A stretch of 64,000 nucleotides of DNA, from positions 186,001 through 250,000 of the forward strand of contig NC_086370.1 of assembly GCF_036324505.1 (NCBI RefSeq). The letters run 5' to 3'. Below, piece after piece: positions 12,618 to 25,000 of the stretch. Source of the DNA: Eleginops maclovinus (lineage: Eukaryota; Chordata; Actinopteri; Perciformes; Eleginopidae). Numbering within the stretch: position 1 is the first letter of the stretch; each line of letters starts with the position of its first letter. Under the pieces are notes generated by a model that did not search any database, was not told the origin of the DNA, and was given only the letters and a program-made list of their open reading frames with translations. A program made the translations under genes and the position numbers.

Positions 12618-14299
12618 AAAGGCTATCCCGCGAAGGGCCCCCAAGGAGATTCCCAAAGGTTTATGTAGGAAAAAGGATTTGCCCCGCTGTCAAACGAAGG
12701 GGTCCTCTGTTTTGGGCAGGGTTTTTCCTACATTTGGGGAAAGAAAAAAAAGCCCCTGTGGAGAGGAAGGTTGAACATTTTCTGGGGACTCTCTCCAAAA
12801 GAAGGGTTTATGAGGTCGAAAAGTTTCCAAAAAAAAAAAACCTTCCCTTTGGGTAACATCTATTAAACATACGCCCCTGCTCTTAACCCCCATTTCCCAA
12901 TTTAATCTGATGGGGGTCATTGGAGGGTTTGGGGGGCCGGGTTAAGGGGGAAAAGGGCCTTTTCCAAAATGTTGTCCATCCCGAAAGATTTGGGCAAACT
13001 GGTTTGAAAAAAATTTCTGGGGCCCCAAACCCGATTTATGGGGAAAGGGTCCTTCGTGTACAAAGTACATTTAAGGGGGCCTGGGGAGCGTTGTAAACTT
13101 TGGGGGGCCATGTTGCTTCCTTGACAAATGCAAGGAGAGTTTTGAGGTATCTGAAAAAGTTTGGGAAAGCTAGTTAAAGCTTTCTTCCCTTTTCAACCAG
13201 GCCCTTGGTGGAAGGATCATCCAAAATTTGATGGATGGTTCCTTTGAAAAAAGACGGTGGGGTCCATGAAATTGGAAACTTAAAGAGGCCCCCAGTGATA
13301 AGGGCCCACATTTTAAAAAAGGGGCTGGAACCCGCCCAAAAAAATGGGCCATCGACCAAGGCCCCTGAGGGATTTTATCATTCCAAAAATACCCATTACA
13401 TTTACGAAAAAGAAAGAAAACCCCGAACAGGCACTAAAAAAAAGAAAAGGGGGATGAAGGCAGCAAAGGGGTGCAGTCCTCCAAAGGAGGCAAAACCCAA
13501 AATTGGGTTCAAACAAGGGGCCCGAAAAATCAAGGCCAGCAAATTTTCCCCTCTGTGGGGAGTCTCCCCCCCATCCCCGCCCCAAGGGCCAACCATCCCC
13601 CTTTGGGCAACATTCCCCGAAAAAAAAAAAAGGGGAAAACAAAACCCTCCTCTGTGCTTTGGGGCTATACCCTTGGCCTGCACAAAACCACCCCAACTCT
13701 TTTGGTCCAAAAAAAAGGACCTGAAAAAAAAAAATGGCCACCCCAAAACCCCTCTTGTGCCAAATCTCCACCTCATCTGGGACAAGCCCCCATCCCCTCT
13801 GGTCAACATTCCCCGAAAAAAAATGGCCACCCAAACCCTCCCTGGCTATCTCATTTGACAAGCCCCTCTTCACGAGACAGACAAATCTTCTTTTTGCCCC
13901 AGCTTCCCCCAAAATCACACCAGCTACAACCCATCGAATCAGCCACCACATCCTCACATCACCCCACTTCCCCTGCACCAACCTTTTTTCCCACCTTTTA
14001 TGGCCAATCCAAAGATCATCACACAGTCACCAAACATTTGAAAAAGAAAGGTTCTGCAACCCAAATCCTGTTCAAAAAAGAAATAAAAGGGGGGAAAATT
14101 TTTTCTGTAGAAATGTATTTGCTTTTTTTTTTTCTCATTTTTTTTCAGTCCTTTCCGAAACCGCACCTTATCGGGTGGAGAGGTTTGTGTGCCCCGATAA
14201 CCGGGGGGCTGTTGTCGGAACCTTTGTTCCTGGGGTCTCCCATGGCAAATTGGTCTCGGAAAGGGGGGCCCTAAGTTTGGTTCAAAAAACTTCATGAAT

Positions 14300-17200
14300 G
14301 AACATCATTGAAGCGGGTCCCCGGGCCCGGGGGAACCCCCGGGTCCCCTTCTGAGCGGCCCAGAAGGGGACTCGTCCGAGCTTTGGTGGCCGGTTTTCCA
14401 GGGACCCGGCCGGGCACACCCCGAAAAAGCAACGGGGGCAACCCTCGCTTCCCCGCCCCGGGGCCCCCACCACCTAGGGGAAACAACAGGGGGTCGGGTC
14501 GCTGCCAGAAGGGGGGCAGTGAAAGCAAAGGGTCTCGAGGGGACCAGACTCAGGCGACAGAATTGGTTTTGGGGGTGGAATTTCAGCCTCCTGGGGGGAA
14601 GGAGCCGGGCTTGGCGGGGTGGAGCGTTCCCAGTTGGTTTGGTGGGGTTTTCACTTCAAAACGCACAGCGTCGGTCGGAAACCCTTTACTTCTGGTAAGG
14701 GTTGGGACTTATTCTTCTCCGGATTGCCCAAGGTGTGGGCGCCGAGCGGGTGGGGGGGATATCACAACCCCCCCGGTTGAGGCCGCTTTTTTGGGTTTAC
14801 CCCAGTGGACGAGGGGGTCGCCTCCCTACGTGCGGGCATGGGGGGGAAAACCAAACTGTGGTGTGTCTTATGCACCAAACAGCATTTCAAGTATTCGCCT
14901 TCTTGGAGACCCTGCAAAAGTCCTGTATGGGGCTCCTGAAGGGGCTCCTTATCTTGCTGGGAGATTTCAACGCACACATGGGCAATTGGAACCCTTGGGG
15001 GGGCGTGTTTGGGGGAACGGCCCCCCTGATCTAAACCCGGAGGGGTGGTTTGTTACGGATTTTCTGTCTATCAGGATTGGCCAAAAAAAACCCCATTTTT
15101 CGAACATAAGGATGCTAAAAATTACGGGTACCAGCCCCCTAGGCGAAGGTCCATGATCGTTTTGTAATCGACATCGGATCTGAGGCCGCATGTTTGGACA
15201 CTGGGTGAAAGGGGGCGGAGTTGTAAAATGATACCATCTGGTGGTGATTTTGGGTCGGTGGCGGGGAACCCTCTGGAAAACCGGTAACCCCAAAAACGGT
15301 AGTGGGGGAAACGGGGAACGTTGGAGGAGCCCATCGGGAAGCTTAAACTCAACCCCCGGGCGGAGCTTTCAGGCCCCCCTGTGGGGGCTGGGGACATTGA
15401 ACCAGAGTGGGGGGTGTTCAAAGCTTTATTGCCAAAGCCGGCGGGGAGCTGTGGCTCAAGCTTGGGTCCTCAAGGGGCGGAAAAAAAACCCCTCAACCTC
15501 GTGGGGGACCCCGGGTTTCGGGAAGCCGCGCGAAAAGGGGCCTTTTCCGGGGATTTTTTAAACCCCGGGGGTACTCCTACGCTTTAAGGTATCGCGGGCC
15601 CCAAGGCAGCAGCCTCAGCCGGGGCCCCGCGAAAAAGCAGCGGGGGGGGAAAGTTCGGGAAGCCCTGGAGAAAGGACTTCGGGCGGCACCAAGGTTTTTT
15701 TGGGAAAAACCCTCCGGCCCTCAGGAGAGGGGAACGGGGACCATCCAACGTTTTACAAAAAAGGGGGGACGTTTACCTCAACTGTAGTGTTTAGGGCGGG
15801 AAGGAAACCCCTTTAGGGAAATCCTGAATCCGACAATCCGCCCCTCAAGTTAGGGCGGGCTGGAGTAAAGGGGGGCAATTCCCAACTCACGGGGGGAATC
15901 CGAGGTAGTTAAACACTCCACAGTGGCAAAGCCCCGGGGGTGGATGAGATCCGCCCAAAATGCTGAAGGCCCTGGGTTTTGAGGGACTGTCAGGTTGACA
16001 CGCTCGCAACATTTCGGGAAGCGGAACATAGAAGGGGTGGCGACCGGGTGGGGTTCCTTCTTTAAAAAGGGGATCAGAGGGTGGGAAAATTTCAGAGGCT
16101 CACTTTACCACCCCCGGGGAAAATTTTTCCTAAGTGCTGGGAAAGGGGGCCGGCCGATTGTCGAACCTCAGTTGAAGAGGAACAATGCGGTTTTTTCCGG
16201 GCGGGAACGACGGACCACTTTCACTCTCGCAAGGGCCTGAGGGGGCCGGGATACGCTCATCGTTTCATGTGTTTTGGATTTTAGAAGGCGTTCCTTCCAA
16301 ATACTGTGGGGTGCTGCGGATTGGGGGGGGGGTCCCTTTCTCCCCATCCAACTCTGTCTCCCAACCCCCAGACGTTGGGGCCTCGGCGCCACCGACCGTT
16401 TTCCGTGAGGGTTTTTGGGTCCGCCAGGGGTCCTTTGGGCCCCCAATCCGTTGGATATTCTGGACGGGGTTTCAGGCGTAGCGGGGGGAGGGGGTTTGCG
16501 TTTGGGGGGCTAAGGATTGCACCCCTGCTTTTTTTCAGATGAGTGGTTCTAATGGCTTTTATCGTCTTGACCTTCACACCCCCTGGATCAGTTCGCGGCC
16601 CCAGTGTGAAGCGGCTGGGGTGAGGGCAGCCCCCCAAATCTGAGGCCATGGTTCCAGCAAAACCCATGGATTGTCCCTCCCCCGGTAGGAAAGAAACCTT
16701 ACCCCCAATGAAGGGGTTTTAAGTATCTCGGGGCTTTTTCTCGGTGAGGGAACAAATGGAGCGTAGATGGGCCGGAGAACGGAGCGCGGGGGCAGTCTGC
16801 AGTCGCTTTAAAAAACCCCACCGTTGTGACGAAAAAGAGCTGAGCCAGAAGCAAACTCTTGCTACCGGCCATCTTCGTTCCACCCTACCATGTCTGAAGG
16901 GTGGGGCATGACCGAAAGAACGAGATCGCGGATACAAGCGGGGCCGAAAAAGGGGTTTTTTCCGCAGGGGGGCGGGTCTCCTTAGGGGTAAGGGGGAAAA
17001 TTCAGTCATCCGGAGGGTCTCGGAGAAAAAACCCCTCTCCTTTTGCGTTGAAAAAAGGGGCCTTGAGGTTGGTTGGGCACCTGTGAGGACCACCTGGGGG
17101 CCCCCCTAGGGGTGTTCCAGGGGACTCCCCGCTGGGAAAGACCGAGGGGTGACCTAGGACCAGGGGGAGGGGTTTTAACTCTTCACGGCCTGGGAGCGCC

Positions 17201-17310
17201 TTGGGAAACCCCCATCAAGGGTGGGTTTTTTTGGCCAGGGGAAAAGGGAAAGTTTGGGGCTCTTGCGGCTGTTACCTCCCGCCCCGACGGGAAAACGGAA
17301 AGTGGATGGA
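14300..17310 (+). pseudogene. EN-RT LINE, badly disrupted, copy 1
   Basis: Pieces in the right order for a fish non-LTR retrotransposon with an endonuclease and reverse transcriptase: LLGDFNAHMGNW (AP-endonuclease type) near 14960; SGKAPGVDEIRP-like near 15925; IVEPQLK...EQCGFFRAG near 16155-16205; GLRIAPLLF followed by the A-D-[DE] catalytic area near 16505-16540; and GHVL-type C-terminal sequence near 17070. The 3' end reads GACGGGAAAACGGAAAGTGG followed by ATGG repeats (about 17285-17315), the usual tail of this family. Frames shift repeatedly, so no protein is given. Confidence 0.6.
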
Positions 17311-17546
17311 TGGATCCCGGATCTGAGGCCGCTGTTTTTTGGGCACTCGGAAGAAGGGGGCGGGGTTTCAACTGTCACCATCTGGGGTGAGTTGGGTCGG
17401 TGGGGGGGAAGCCCTGGCAGACCTGGAAAACCCAAAAAGTTTAGTGGGGGTGAACGGGAACGCTGGAGGAGTCCCAGTCCAGGAACCTTTAAATACCCCC
17501 CCCCGGCGGACTTTTCAGGCATCCCGGGAGGCTGGGGAATTGAAAA
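17311..17546 (+). pseudogene. Second tandem LINE fragment, cut by the assembly gap
   Basis: Directly after the ATGG tail of the first copy, the sequence GGATCTGAGGCCGC restarts the same LINE at the end of its endonuclease region. It parallels 15175-15410 (for example the words after GGGGGCGGGGTT and the PGKPK-type stretch). It runs into the N gap at 17547. The two copies are in the same orientation. Confidence 0.6.
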
Positions 17547-18046
17547 NNNNNNNNNNNNNNNNNNNNNNNNNNNNNNNNNNNNNNNNNNNNNNNNNNNNNN
17601 NNNNNNNNNNNNNNNNNNNNNNNNNNNNNNNNNNNNNNNNNNNNNNNNNNNNNNNNNNNNNNNNNNNNNNNNNNNNNNNNNNNNNNNNNNNNNNNNNNNN
17701 NNNNNNNNNNNNNNNNNNNNNNNNNNNNNNNNNNNNNNNNNNNNNNNNNNNNNNNNNNNNNNNNNNNNNNNNNNNNNNNNNNNNNNNNNNNNNNNNNNNN
17801 NNNNNNNNNNNNNNNNNNNNNNNNNNNNNNNNNNNNNNNNNNNNNNNNNNNNNNNNNNNNNNNNNNNNNNNNNNNNNNNNNNNNNNNNNNNNNNNNNNNN
17901 NNNNNNNNNNNNNNNNNNNNNNNNNNNNNNNNNNNNNNNNNNNNNNNNNNNNNNNNNNNNNNNNNNNNNNNNNNNNNNNNNNNNNNNNNNNNNNNNNNNN
18001 NNNNNNNNNNNNNNNNNNNNNNNNNNNNNNNNNNNNNNNNNNNNNN
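17547..18046. other. Assembly gap of exactly 500 N
   Basis: Five hundred N in a row; a fixed-size gap, so the true distance is unknown. Open frames crossing it are meaningless. Confidence 0.99.
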
Positions 18047-18458
18047 GCAGTGCAGTACCCAGGTGCCTGGCACCTTCTGTCCCCCTCTCGGGCCTCTCTT
18101 CCGGCTCCCACAATTCTGGAATGTGAAGTTAGTGTTCACTGTGAATAAAGTAGCAGAATGCAGTTCCTTGCTCATGTGTTAGCCCACCATTAACTCTGTC
18201 ATGAAGCTCACTTTATGAGCAAGCAATACAAATTCAATAATATCCCACATAAGTAAAGGGTGGGAAAAATCTAATTAAAACACAGTAATTGCTTGTTGAG
18301 GGTCTACAATAATTCCACATAGTGACACTACAGTGGGAGACATACGCACTTTTTTAAATTTCACAAGTTTTTAAACAGTAGGTAGAAAATAAAAATCATC
18401 AGTTATCTGTTGTTAGCCCTCTGTGTGATGTTTAACAGTCACATCCCCCCCGACTTTA
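18047..18458. other. Unassigned sequence between the gap and the LINE
   Basis: No coding signal, TIR or known repeat recognised in these 412 bases. Confidence 0.4.
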
Positions 18459-18823
18459 GGTGCACCATCGAGAGTATCCTGACTGCATCATCACCGCCTG
18501 GTATGGCAGTTGCACCGCCCTCAACCGTAAGACTCTACAGAGGGTGGTGAAAACTGCTCAGCACATCACCAGGACGGAGCTGCCATCCATGGAGGACCTC
18601 TACACCCAGCGGTGTAGGAAGAAGGCCGGTAGGATATTAAAGGACCCCAATCACCCCAGCTACAGTCTGTTCTGTCTGCTGCCGTCTGGCAGACGGTACC
18701 GCAGCATCCGGACCAAGACCACCAGACTCAGAGACAGTTTTATACCACAGGCTATAAGGCTGCTGAACTCCTGAGCTCTGTGAATGTCTACTCACATCTT
18801 TTTATAGTACACACACATACATA

Positions 18824-20426
18824 CAGTGGGGCAAAAAAGTATTTAGTCAGCCACCAATTGTGCAAGTTCTCCCATTTAAAAAGATGAGAGAGGCCTGTAA
18901 TTTTTATCATAGGTATACCTCAACTATGAGAGACAAAATGAGAAAAAAAATCCAGAAAATCACATTGTAGGATTTTTAATGAATTTATTTTCAAATTGTT
19001 GTGGAAAATAAGTATTTGGTCAATAACAAAAGTTCATCTCAATACTTTGTTATATACCCTTTGTTGGCAATGACAGAGGTCAAACGTTTTCTGTAAGTCT
19101 TCACAAGGTTTCCACACACTGTTGCTGGTATTTTGGCCCATTCCTCCATGCAGATCTCCTCTAAAGCAGTGATGTTTTGGGGCTGTTGCTGGGCAACACG
19201 GACTTTCAACTCCCTCCAAAGATTTTCTATGGGGTTGAGATCTGGAGACTGGCTAGGCCACTCCAGGACCTTGAAATGCTTCTTACGAAGCCACTCCTTC
19301 GTTGCCCTGGCGGTGTGTTTGGGATCATTGTCATGCTGAAAGACCCAGCCACGCTTCATCTTCAGTGCCCTTGCTGATGGAAAGAGGTTTTCACTCAAAA
19401 TCTCACGATACATGGCCCCATTCATTCTTTCCTTTACACGGATCAGTCATCCTGGTCCCTTTGCAGAAAAACAGCCCCAAAGCATGATGTTTCCACCCCC
19501 ATGCTTCACAGTAGGTATGGTGTTCTTTGGATGCAACTCTGCATTCTTTCTCCTCCAAACACGACCAGTTGAGTTTTTACCAAAAAGTTCTATTTTGGTT
19601 TCATCTGACCATATGACATTCTCCCAATCCTCTTCTGGATCATCCAAATGCCCTCTAGCAAACTTCAGACGGGCCTGGACATGTACTGGCTTAAGCAGGG
19701 GGACACGTCTGGAACTGCAGGATTTAAGTCCCTGGCGGCGTAGTGTGTTACTGATGGTAGCCTCTGTTACTTTGGTCCCAGCTCTCTGCAGGTCATTCAC
19801 TAGGTCCCCCCGTGTGGTTCTGGGATTTTTGCTCACCGTTCTTGTGATCATTTTGACCCCACGGGGTGAGATCTTGCGTGGAGCCCCAGATCGAGGGAGA
19901 TTAGCAGTGGTCTTGTATGTCTTCCATTTTCTAATAATTGCTCCCACAGTTGATTTCTTCACACCAAGCTGCTTACCTATTGCAGATTCAGTTTTCCCAG
20001 CCTGGTGCAGGTCTACAATTTTGTCTCTGGTCTCCTTTGACAGCTCTTTAGTCTTGGCCATAGTGGAGTTTGGAGTATGACTGTTTGAGGTTGTGGACAG
20101 GTGTCTTTTATACTGATAACGAGTTCAAAAAGGTGCCATTAATACAGGTAACGAGTGGAGGACAGAGGAGCCTCTTAAAGAAGAAGTTACAGGTCTGTGA
20201 GAGCCAGAAATCTTGCTTGTTTGTAGGTGACCAAATACTTATTTTACCGAGGAATTTATCAATTAATTCATTAAAAATCCTACAATGTGATTTCCTGGAT
20301 TTTTTTTCTCATTTTGTCTCTCATAGTTGAAGTGTACCTATGATAAAAATTACAGGCCTCTCTCATCTTTTTAAATGGGAGAACTTGCACAATTGGTGGC
20401 TGACTAAATACTTTTTTGCCCCACTG
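18824..20426 (-). mobile_element. Tc1/mariner element, copy 1
   Basis: Ends CAGTGGGGCAAAAAAGTA and its inverse, flanked by TA on both sides (18822-18823 and 20427-20428). Length is 1603 bp, close to the usual 1.6 kb. Inserted in the 3' untranslated part of an L2-like LINE. The transposase lies on the minus strand. Confidence 0.95.
19039..20061 (-). pseudogene. Tc1 transposase, copy 1, one nonsense mutation
   Basis: Starts [15 protein letters not shown] at 20061, with a paired-type helix-turn-helix ([14 protein letters not shown]), then [24 protein letters not shown] and [12 protein letters not shown], the three blocks that carry the D, D and E of Tc1 transposases, and ends at 19039. About 340 aa in total. 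The only obvious lesion is a TGA in place of an Arg codon after KGPG (near 19446), a CGA-to-TGA change; the frame continues unchanged below it. The other two copies have Arg here. Confidence 0.9.
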
Positions 20427-20428
20427 TA

Positions 20429-20455
20429 TATATATATATATATATATATATTATA
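20429..20455. repeat. (TA)n tract
   Basis: About 25 bases of alternating TA directly after Tc1 copy 1. Confidence 0.9.
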
Positions 20456-20798
20456 CACATCTGCCATACATATCTGTTTATAGTACACATATCTATATAT
20501 TATACATATCTGCCATATGCATCTGTTATACATAATATATGCATCTGTCTATACCTCCTCATTCAACAGAGTAAAGTGTTTAAATACTCTCAATGTATTC
20601 CACATATGTATATATTTCACATCCTCAAATCTTTATTGTTGTTATTGTAAATATTCTTCTCTCTTTTTGCACTATTTTATTTATCTTATTTGCACCATGT
20701 ATGTTGAGTTGTTGGAGGAGCACGCGACATAAGATTTTCATTGCCAACATATACGTTGTATCTGCTGTGCATATGACCAATAAAACCTTGAAACCTTG

Positions 20799-21467
20799 AC
20801 TGAGGGCTTCCAGTCATCCAGTGTGGAGGTTCTGCATACTGAACCTTCAGCACAACTCAGCCCTAGAGAGGAATTTGGTAAATCACAGAAATGGCTTTCA
20901 GTTTAATCAATGTTTAAATAAATTATATTAGTGAGAGAAAATAACCTTATACACAACTGACAGTTCACGACCCGGAAGAGGAACGCAATTCAGTAAAGAT
21001 ATTGGCCAGTTCCATACTGAGCAAAGGAATTATCCTTGATTTTTAGTGTTCCTCTTAAATATAGTTATTTACAGGTCAAGTTTCCCATTTTTTAACATAA
21101 AAGAATATGGACAACTCTTTGACATTCTTTCCTCATGTCCTCCTCCTGAGCGTCAAAAAAGCTCTGCCTCATCCTGGTCTTTTCGGCAGCAGTAGGCCTC
21201 AGAGCGCTGGAAAGAAGCGAGAACACACCACCTTCATACCTTCTAGAAAAAGAGGGAGCCGGCTGTTATTAGGTGAGATAACTTTTACCTTTATTTAAAT
21301 TACTTTACTTAAATGTAATATTTCAGTATTAATACTCAGTGCCCTGCTATTTCAGCCAACATGCATGACTTTTGGGATGCTAGAAGACTGGATACCTTGA
21401 GAAAACCTACATGAAAATGAAAGTAATTCTTGGATATTAGAATAATTTTGTATTTCCTCCCAAGGTG
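20799..21467. other. Mostly unassigned sequence ahead of the KDZ fragment
   Basis: No clear element ends. 21107-21271 is open and Lys/Arg/Ser rich and stops at a GTGAG donor-like site, so it may be an upstream exon of the KDZ remnant; support is weak. Confidence 0.35.
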
Positions 21468-21660
21468 TAGGGAGTGTCTCCCCGAGGAGTGGTTCTGTGG
21501 AGACTGTGATGTTCTTCACAACAGGGAAAGTTTAATTAATGGGTTTTTTAAACCAATTAGTCCAACAACGTGTGTTGTTAGAGTGGAAGGTGTATATGAC
21601 ACCCGTGACCAAATGTTGGCTATTTCTGCCGATGGAAACAGGAAGCTTTCGGCGAAGTGA
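21468..21660 (+). pseudogene. Internally deleted KDZ-type transposase fragment
   Basis: The frame reads CRECLPEEWFCGDCDVLHNR, then GFFKPISPTTCVVRVEGVYD, then MLAISADGNRKL. The paired C-x2-C motifs, the LHNRES and GFFKPIPPT block, and the ADGNRKLYR block are those I associate with KDZ (Kyakuja-Dileera-Zisupton) transposases of fish. There the last block lies roughly a hundred residues further on. Here they are joined directly (TRDQ to MLAI), so an in-frame internal deletion is inferred. An AG precedes the fragment, so it was probably one exon of a larger gene. Confidence 0.55.
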
Positions 21661-22008
21661 AGGTGCTGTTTTTGCAATGTTTTTATTACATTTCTTTGAT
21701 CACTGTTTATATTTAATGGATGGATTTGCTTTTTTTTTTCTCAGTTATGATGACAGCGCCTTTTTTAATGAGCCATTGTAGCAGAAGACAGAGCGGTGGC
21801 TGCATTTGTCAACAAATGTGTTTTGTATTGTATGATTGTACTAAATCAGAAGAAAATTGCTTTTTTTTTTTGGTCATTCCTTTCTGTTTTGCCGATAAAG
21901 CTCACTCACAATGGATTCCGTAATTGTCCTAAACATGTTAAAAGAACATTAGATAGGAAACCAGCAAAAAAATAAATAAAAAGCTTGCCTGCCAACAATG
22001 AGTATAAT

Positions 22009-25000
22009 CAGTGCTTAATTTGTAAATCATAAGGTGCCGGAACGCAAAGTACATGACAGCTCAGGGATGACGAGACGCGTACAGGTCCCGGAACGTATAC
22101 ATAAAAGGTGCTGAAAACAACATGAAAATGTCCACTTGCAACGCTGTGGGACATACAAGCCTCGATTTCAAATAGTATCCATGGTATAAATGTTATGACG
22201 ATAATTTACAATTATTTTAGGATAGTACGCACAACGCACAACAACAACACATCACCACAGGTGGGACTTCAGTATACAGCCAGCAATCAATTTCTCAACA
22301 GGTTTAACGTGTAAAAAAAATATGTATTATTCAAAGATTGGCACGGCGGCCTATTAATAGACAGTATGTTTGCTCACCATATTTAGTTGCTTAAAACACC
22401 CCACATCACGAGCATGTCCGGATTGTCCTCCATCTCTTTTTTTCTACTTTTACTGCGTGTGTCTGTGGCAGTTCTGTGTCCTTTGGCCACCCAGGACCTC
22501 ACGTACGGGACTGGATTGAATTTAGCCAGGGGGGGTCCAACAAGATTTAGGAAGAGTAAAGATGACATGGTGGATGTGAGCAAAGAGCTACGGTTGGGAG
22601 TGCAAATCAAGTTCATTTGTGAAAATCCGCGCTCACATTCAGCACTTGCAATTGGAATGCTGTTGACAGCAACAAGTAACTCCATCAGCTCATCGGGGGG
22701 GTCTTTGCCATCTGAGTCTCTGTACCTTCTGTAGGCCCGTATGACTGCGCGCGGGTTGGCAATGTTGAAGCGCTGACACAGTGACTCGACCTCAGTCTCT
22801 CCATGCAGCGCACCTGCGTCCTCGGGCCAGTATTGTGCGTAAAGCACCTTCAACTCCTCAATGAACTTGTTATATCCAGTTTTATCTGGCATCCGGCCTC
22901 CTTGAGATAACATACGGTCCTCCAAGTTCTTGGCCACAGTTAGAAAAAACTGCTTGAGGTCGAGTGATCTGTCGCTTGATTTTCCTCCATTCAGCGTGAT
23001 GCCATGGAAAGAGTTTTCCTCAATTCCCCTTTGGCTCAGTTCAGTGTAGCGACCTGGCCGATCCGACATGGCCTCAAGTACCCTGATTTCCCGACAAATT
23101 GACTTGTGTGCTGAAATGATGGTAATGTCTCGTTTTTGAAGCTCGACTGAGAGCTCAGATAATTCTTGCAATGCATCGCACATTATGCCTAAATTGTTCA
23201 CAAACGCATGCGAAGATAAGCGCATAGCAAGCCCACTGTATGTTTGCTTTGTGACACTGTTACGGGAGGGATCTTCTGATGCAGTTTTGAAATGCTTGTA
23301 AAGTGCTGGGTAGTTCTTCCACACTGCTTCAACGGTTCTAAAACTTGATGCCACCCATCTAGTGTCTAAAATACGACCTATTTTGCATAGCTGGACATCC
23401 AAGCTCTCAGCTCCATTCGATTTTTGTTAGATGTGCTATACAGTGCATATATCTTGTCCATCAATATTTTAAAGTGATTTATAGCACCCATCTCTTTCAC
23501 TACGTCTGCGACTGCAAGCTCAAGCCTGTGGGCTGAGCAGTGCCACACAGTAATGTTGGGAAACATGGCCTGGAGCCGACTCGCCACTCCGCTTTTACGC
23601 CCTAACATAACCGAAGCACCATCACAAGTTACTCCAATGAGGGTCTTAGAGAGAAAATCCTGTGTCAAATGCAGGCGCTCCAGAGCAGACAACAGTTTGT
23701 GGACAATACCTTGAGCAGTTAGATCATCTAGCTCTACGAGTTCAGTAAAAATGTTTGTAGGCTTGTCCATATCGGGCAACTGAGCCCTAATGTATATTAT
23801 CAAGCAGCTCTTTTTGCTTAAACTGGTTGACTCATCCAGCATTACACTGATTTTGGGAGTGCACTGTACTATTTTTTCAAACAGTTTTCTTTTCATTTCT
23901 TCAGAAATATGTTTCCACATGCAACATTGGAATGTAAAATTCTCCCCATATCGAGTCCATTTAATTCTTGGCAATCAATCTCCTGTTCGAAGCCATATGC
24001 GGGACGGTGGCGTTTAGCCTCCTTGTACGCCGTGCGAAATACGCGAGCTGTAGTGGCCATCTGTTCAGACTGACTATTAATTATAGATTGTCCTAAAGTG
24101 TCCACTTTTGCCTTTTCGAGAATGTTTGCTGCTGCTAGGTGAGCCTTGGTACGGGCATGTTCAAATACCTTTTTTCTAAGTGCGCGTTGCTGTTTTATAA
24201 TATCTGAAGCAGATGAGGTTACTGTGCATAAAACCCACTCTTTTGCCAGTTTCATCCCCGACGTCTTCTCTGCCCCCAAAGTCCCCACCGCCTTACACGT
24301 TGTGCAACCCAAACCTGATTTTCCCCTAAAAAGCCAGGGATAGTAAGTCTGCTTCACTTTTAGCTGAGCTTCTGTCCAAGCAGTTGTGCATCCCATCCCT
24401 GACCTGTCGCTGGACGTCCCACACTCCTCTACGCTCTCCTCTCCTACTGACTCTTCCTGCTGTAAGCCTGATGTCGCGGTTCCACTTGCCTGCTCCAGCT
24501 GTTGTACCGGGCTAGTTGATGCCAGGGTACCCACCGGTTGCTGTTGGTGGTCCACCTGGCCGACGGTAGCTGGCTCCTGCTCCGGCTGGCGGTGAACCTG
24601 ACCCGCTGCTGACACGGTGCCAGCCTCCTGCCCGGGCTTGGCTAGCTGTCGGTTAGCTAGCTGGCTAGCTGTTGCGGCGCTAACCTCCTCCTGGTTTTGA
24701 CCATCAACATGACCGCTGCAGCTGCCCTCGTCGCTGCTTGTGGAGGCTTTTCTGACTCGTTTTGAAGTGTCTATTACCTCTTCCTTCTTTTTGAAGAAAG
24801 ACAGTAAATTTAACTGTCTTTTTGACATGCTTGCATTTAATTAGTTTCTTCCTCTCTGCGAAGTGCTCCTCATGTGGCGAATTTCAAAAGTGAACGCTGG
24901 TCCAGCTTTTCAGTGCGTCAACACAGATCTCCGACTCTTTCAAATCTTAATCTTAATAAACGACATGAAATTCTTGGGATTTTTTTCTGTAAATTAATAT

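Larger units (their letters stand above)
12640..17546. other. Homopolymer-rich, frame-shredded block, probably low-quality sequence
   Basis: Composition changes abruptly after about 12620: runs of G, C and A are everywhere, GC is much higher than in the neighbours, and recognisable LINE coding sequence inside it (14.3-17.5 kb) shifts frame every few dozen bases. The frequent lengthening of G and C runs is not what ordinary mutational decay gives. The block ends directly at an exact 500-N gap. The piece at 12640-14300 contains recurring words such as CATTCCCCGAAAAAAA (about 13611 and 13807) but nothing I can name. Confidence 0.65.
18459..20798 (+). mobile_element. 5'-truncated L2-like LINE, split by Tc1 copy 1
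   Basis: 18460-18774 is open and encodes the last 104 residues of the same reverse transcriptase seen at 30276-31928 (ITAWYGSC, RTELPSMEDLYTQRCRKKAG, ending QAIRLLNS). The 3' untranslated part continues to 18821, is interrupted by Tc1 (18824-20426), and resumes from 20427 to a short tandem tail (ACCTTGAA-type) ending near 20798. The 5' truncation at about 18459 is typical of incomplete target-primed reverse transcription. Confidence 0.82.

Noticed and set aside
13235..14297. Lys/Pro-rich frames of 187-267 residues on the plus strand and a 222-residue frame on the minus strand
   Set aside because: They lie in the homopolymer-rich low-quality block and consist mostly of Lys, Pro and Gly from A, C and G runs.
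17175..18175. Long frames on both strands around 17.5-18.1 kb, and 42678-43523
   Set aside because: They cross runs of 500 N; unknown bases cannot support a gene.
19412..20080. 222-residue plus-strand frames antisense to the Tc1 transposases (also 39757-40425 and 60349-60960)
   Set aside because: Mirror frames of a conserved coding sequence. They recur only because the Tc1 copies are nearly identical; no domain is recognisable.
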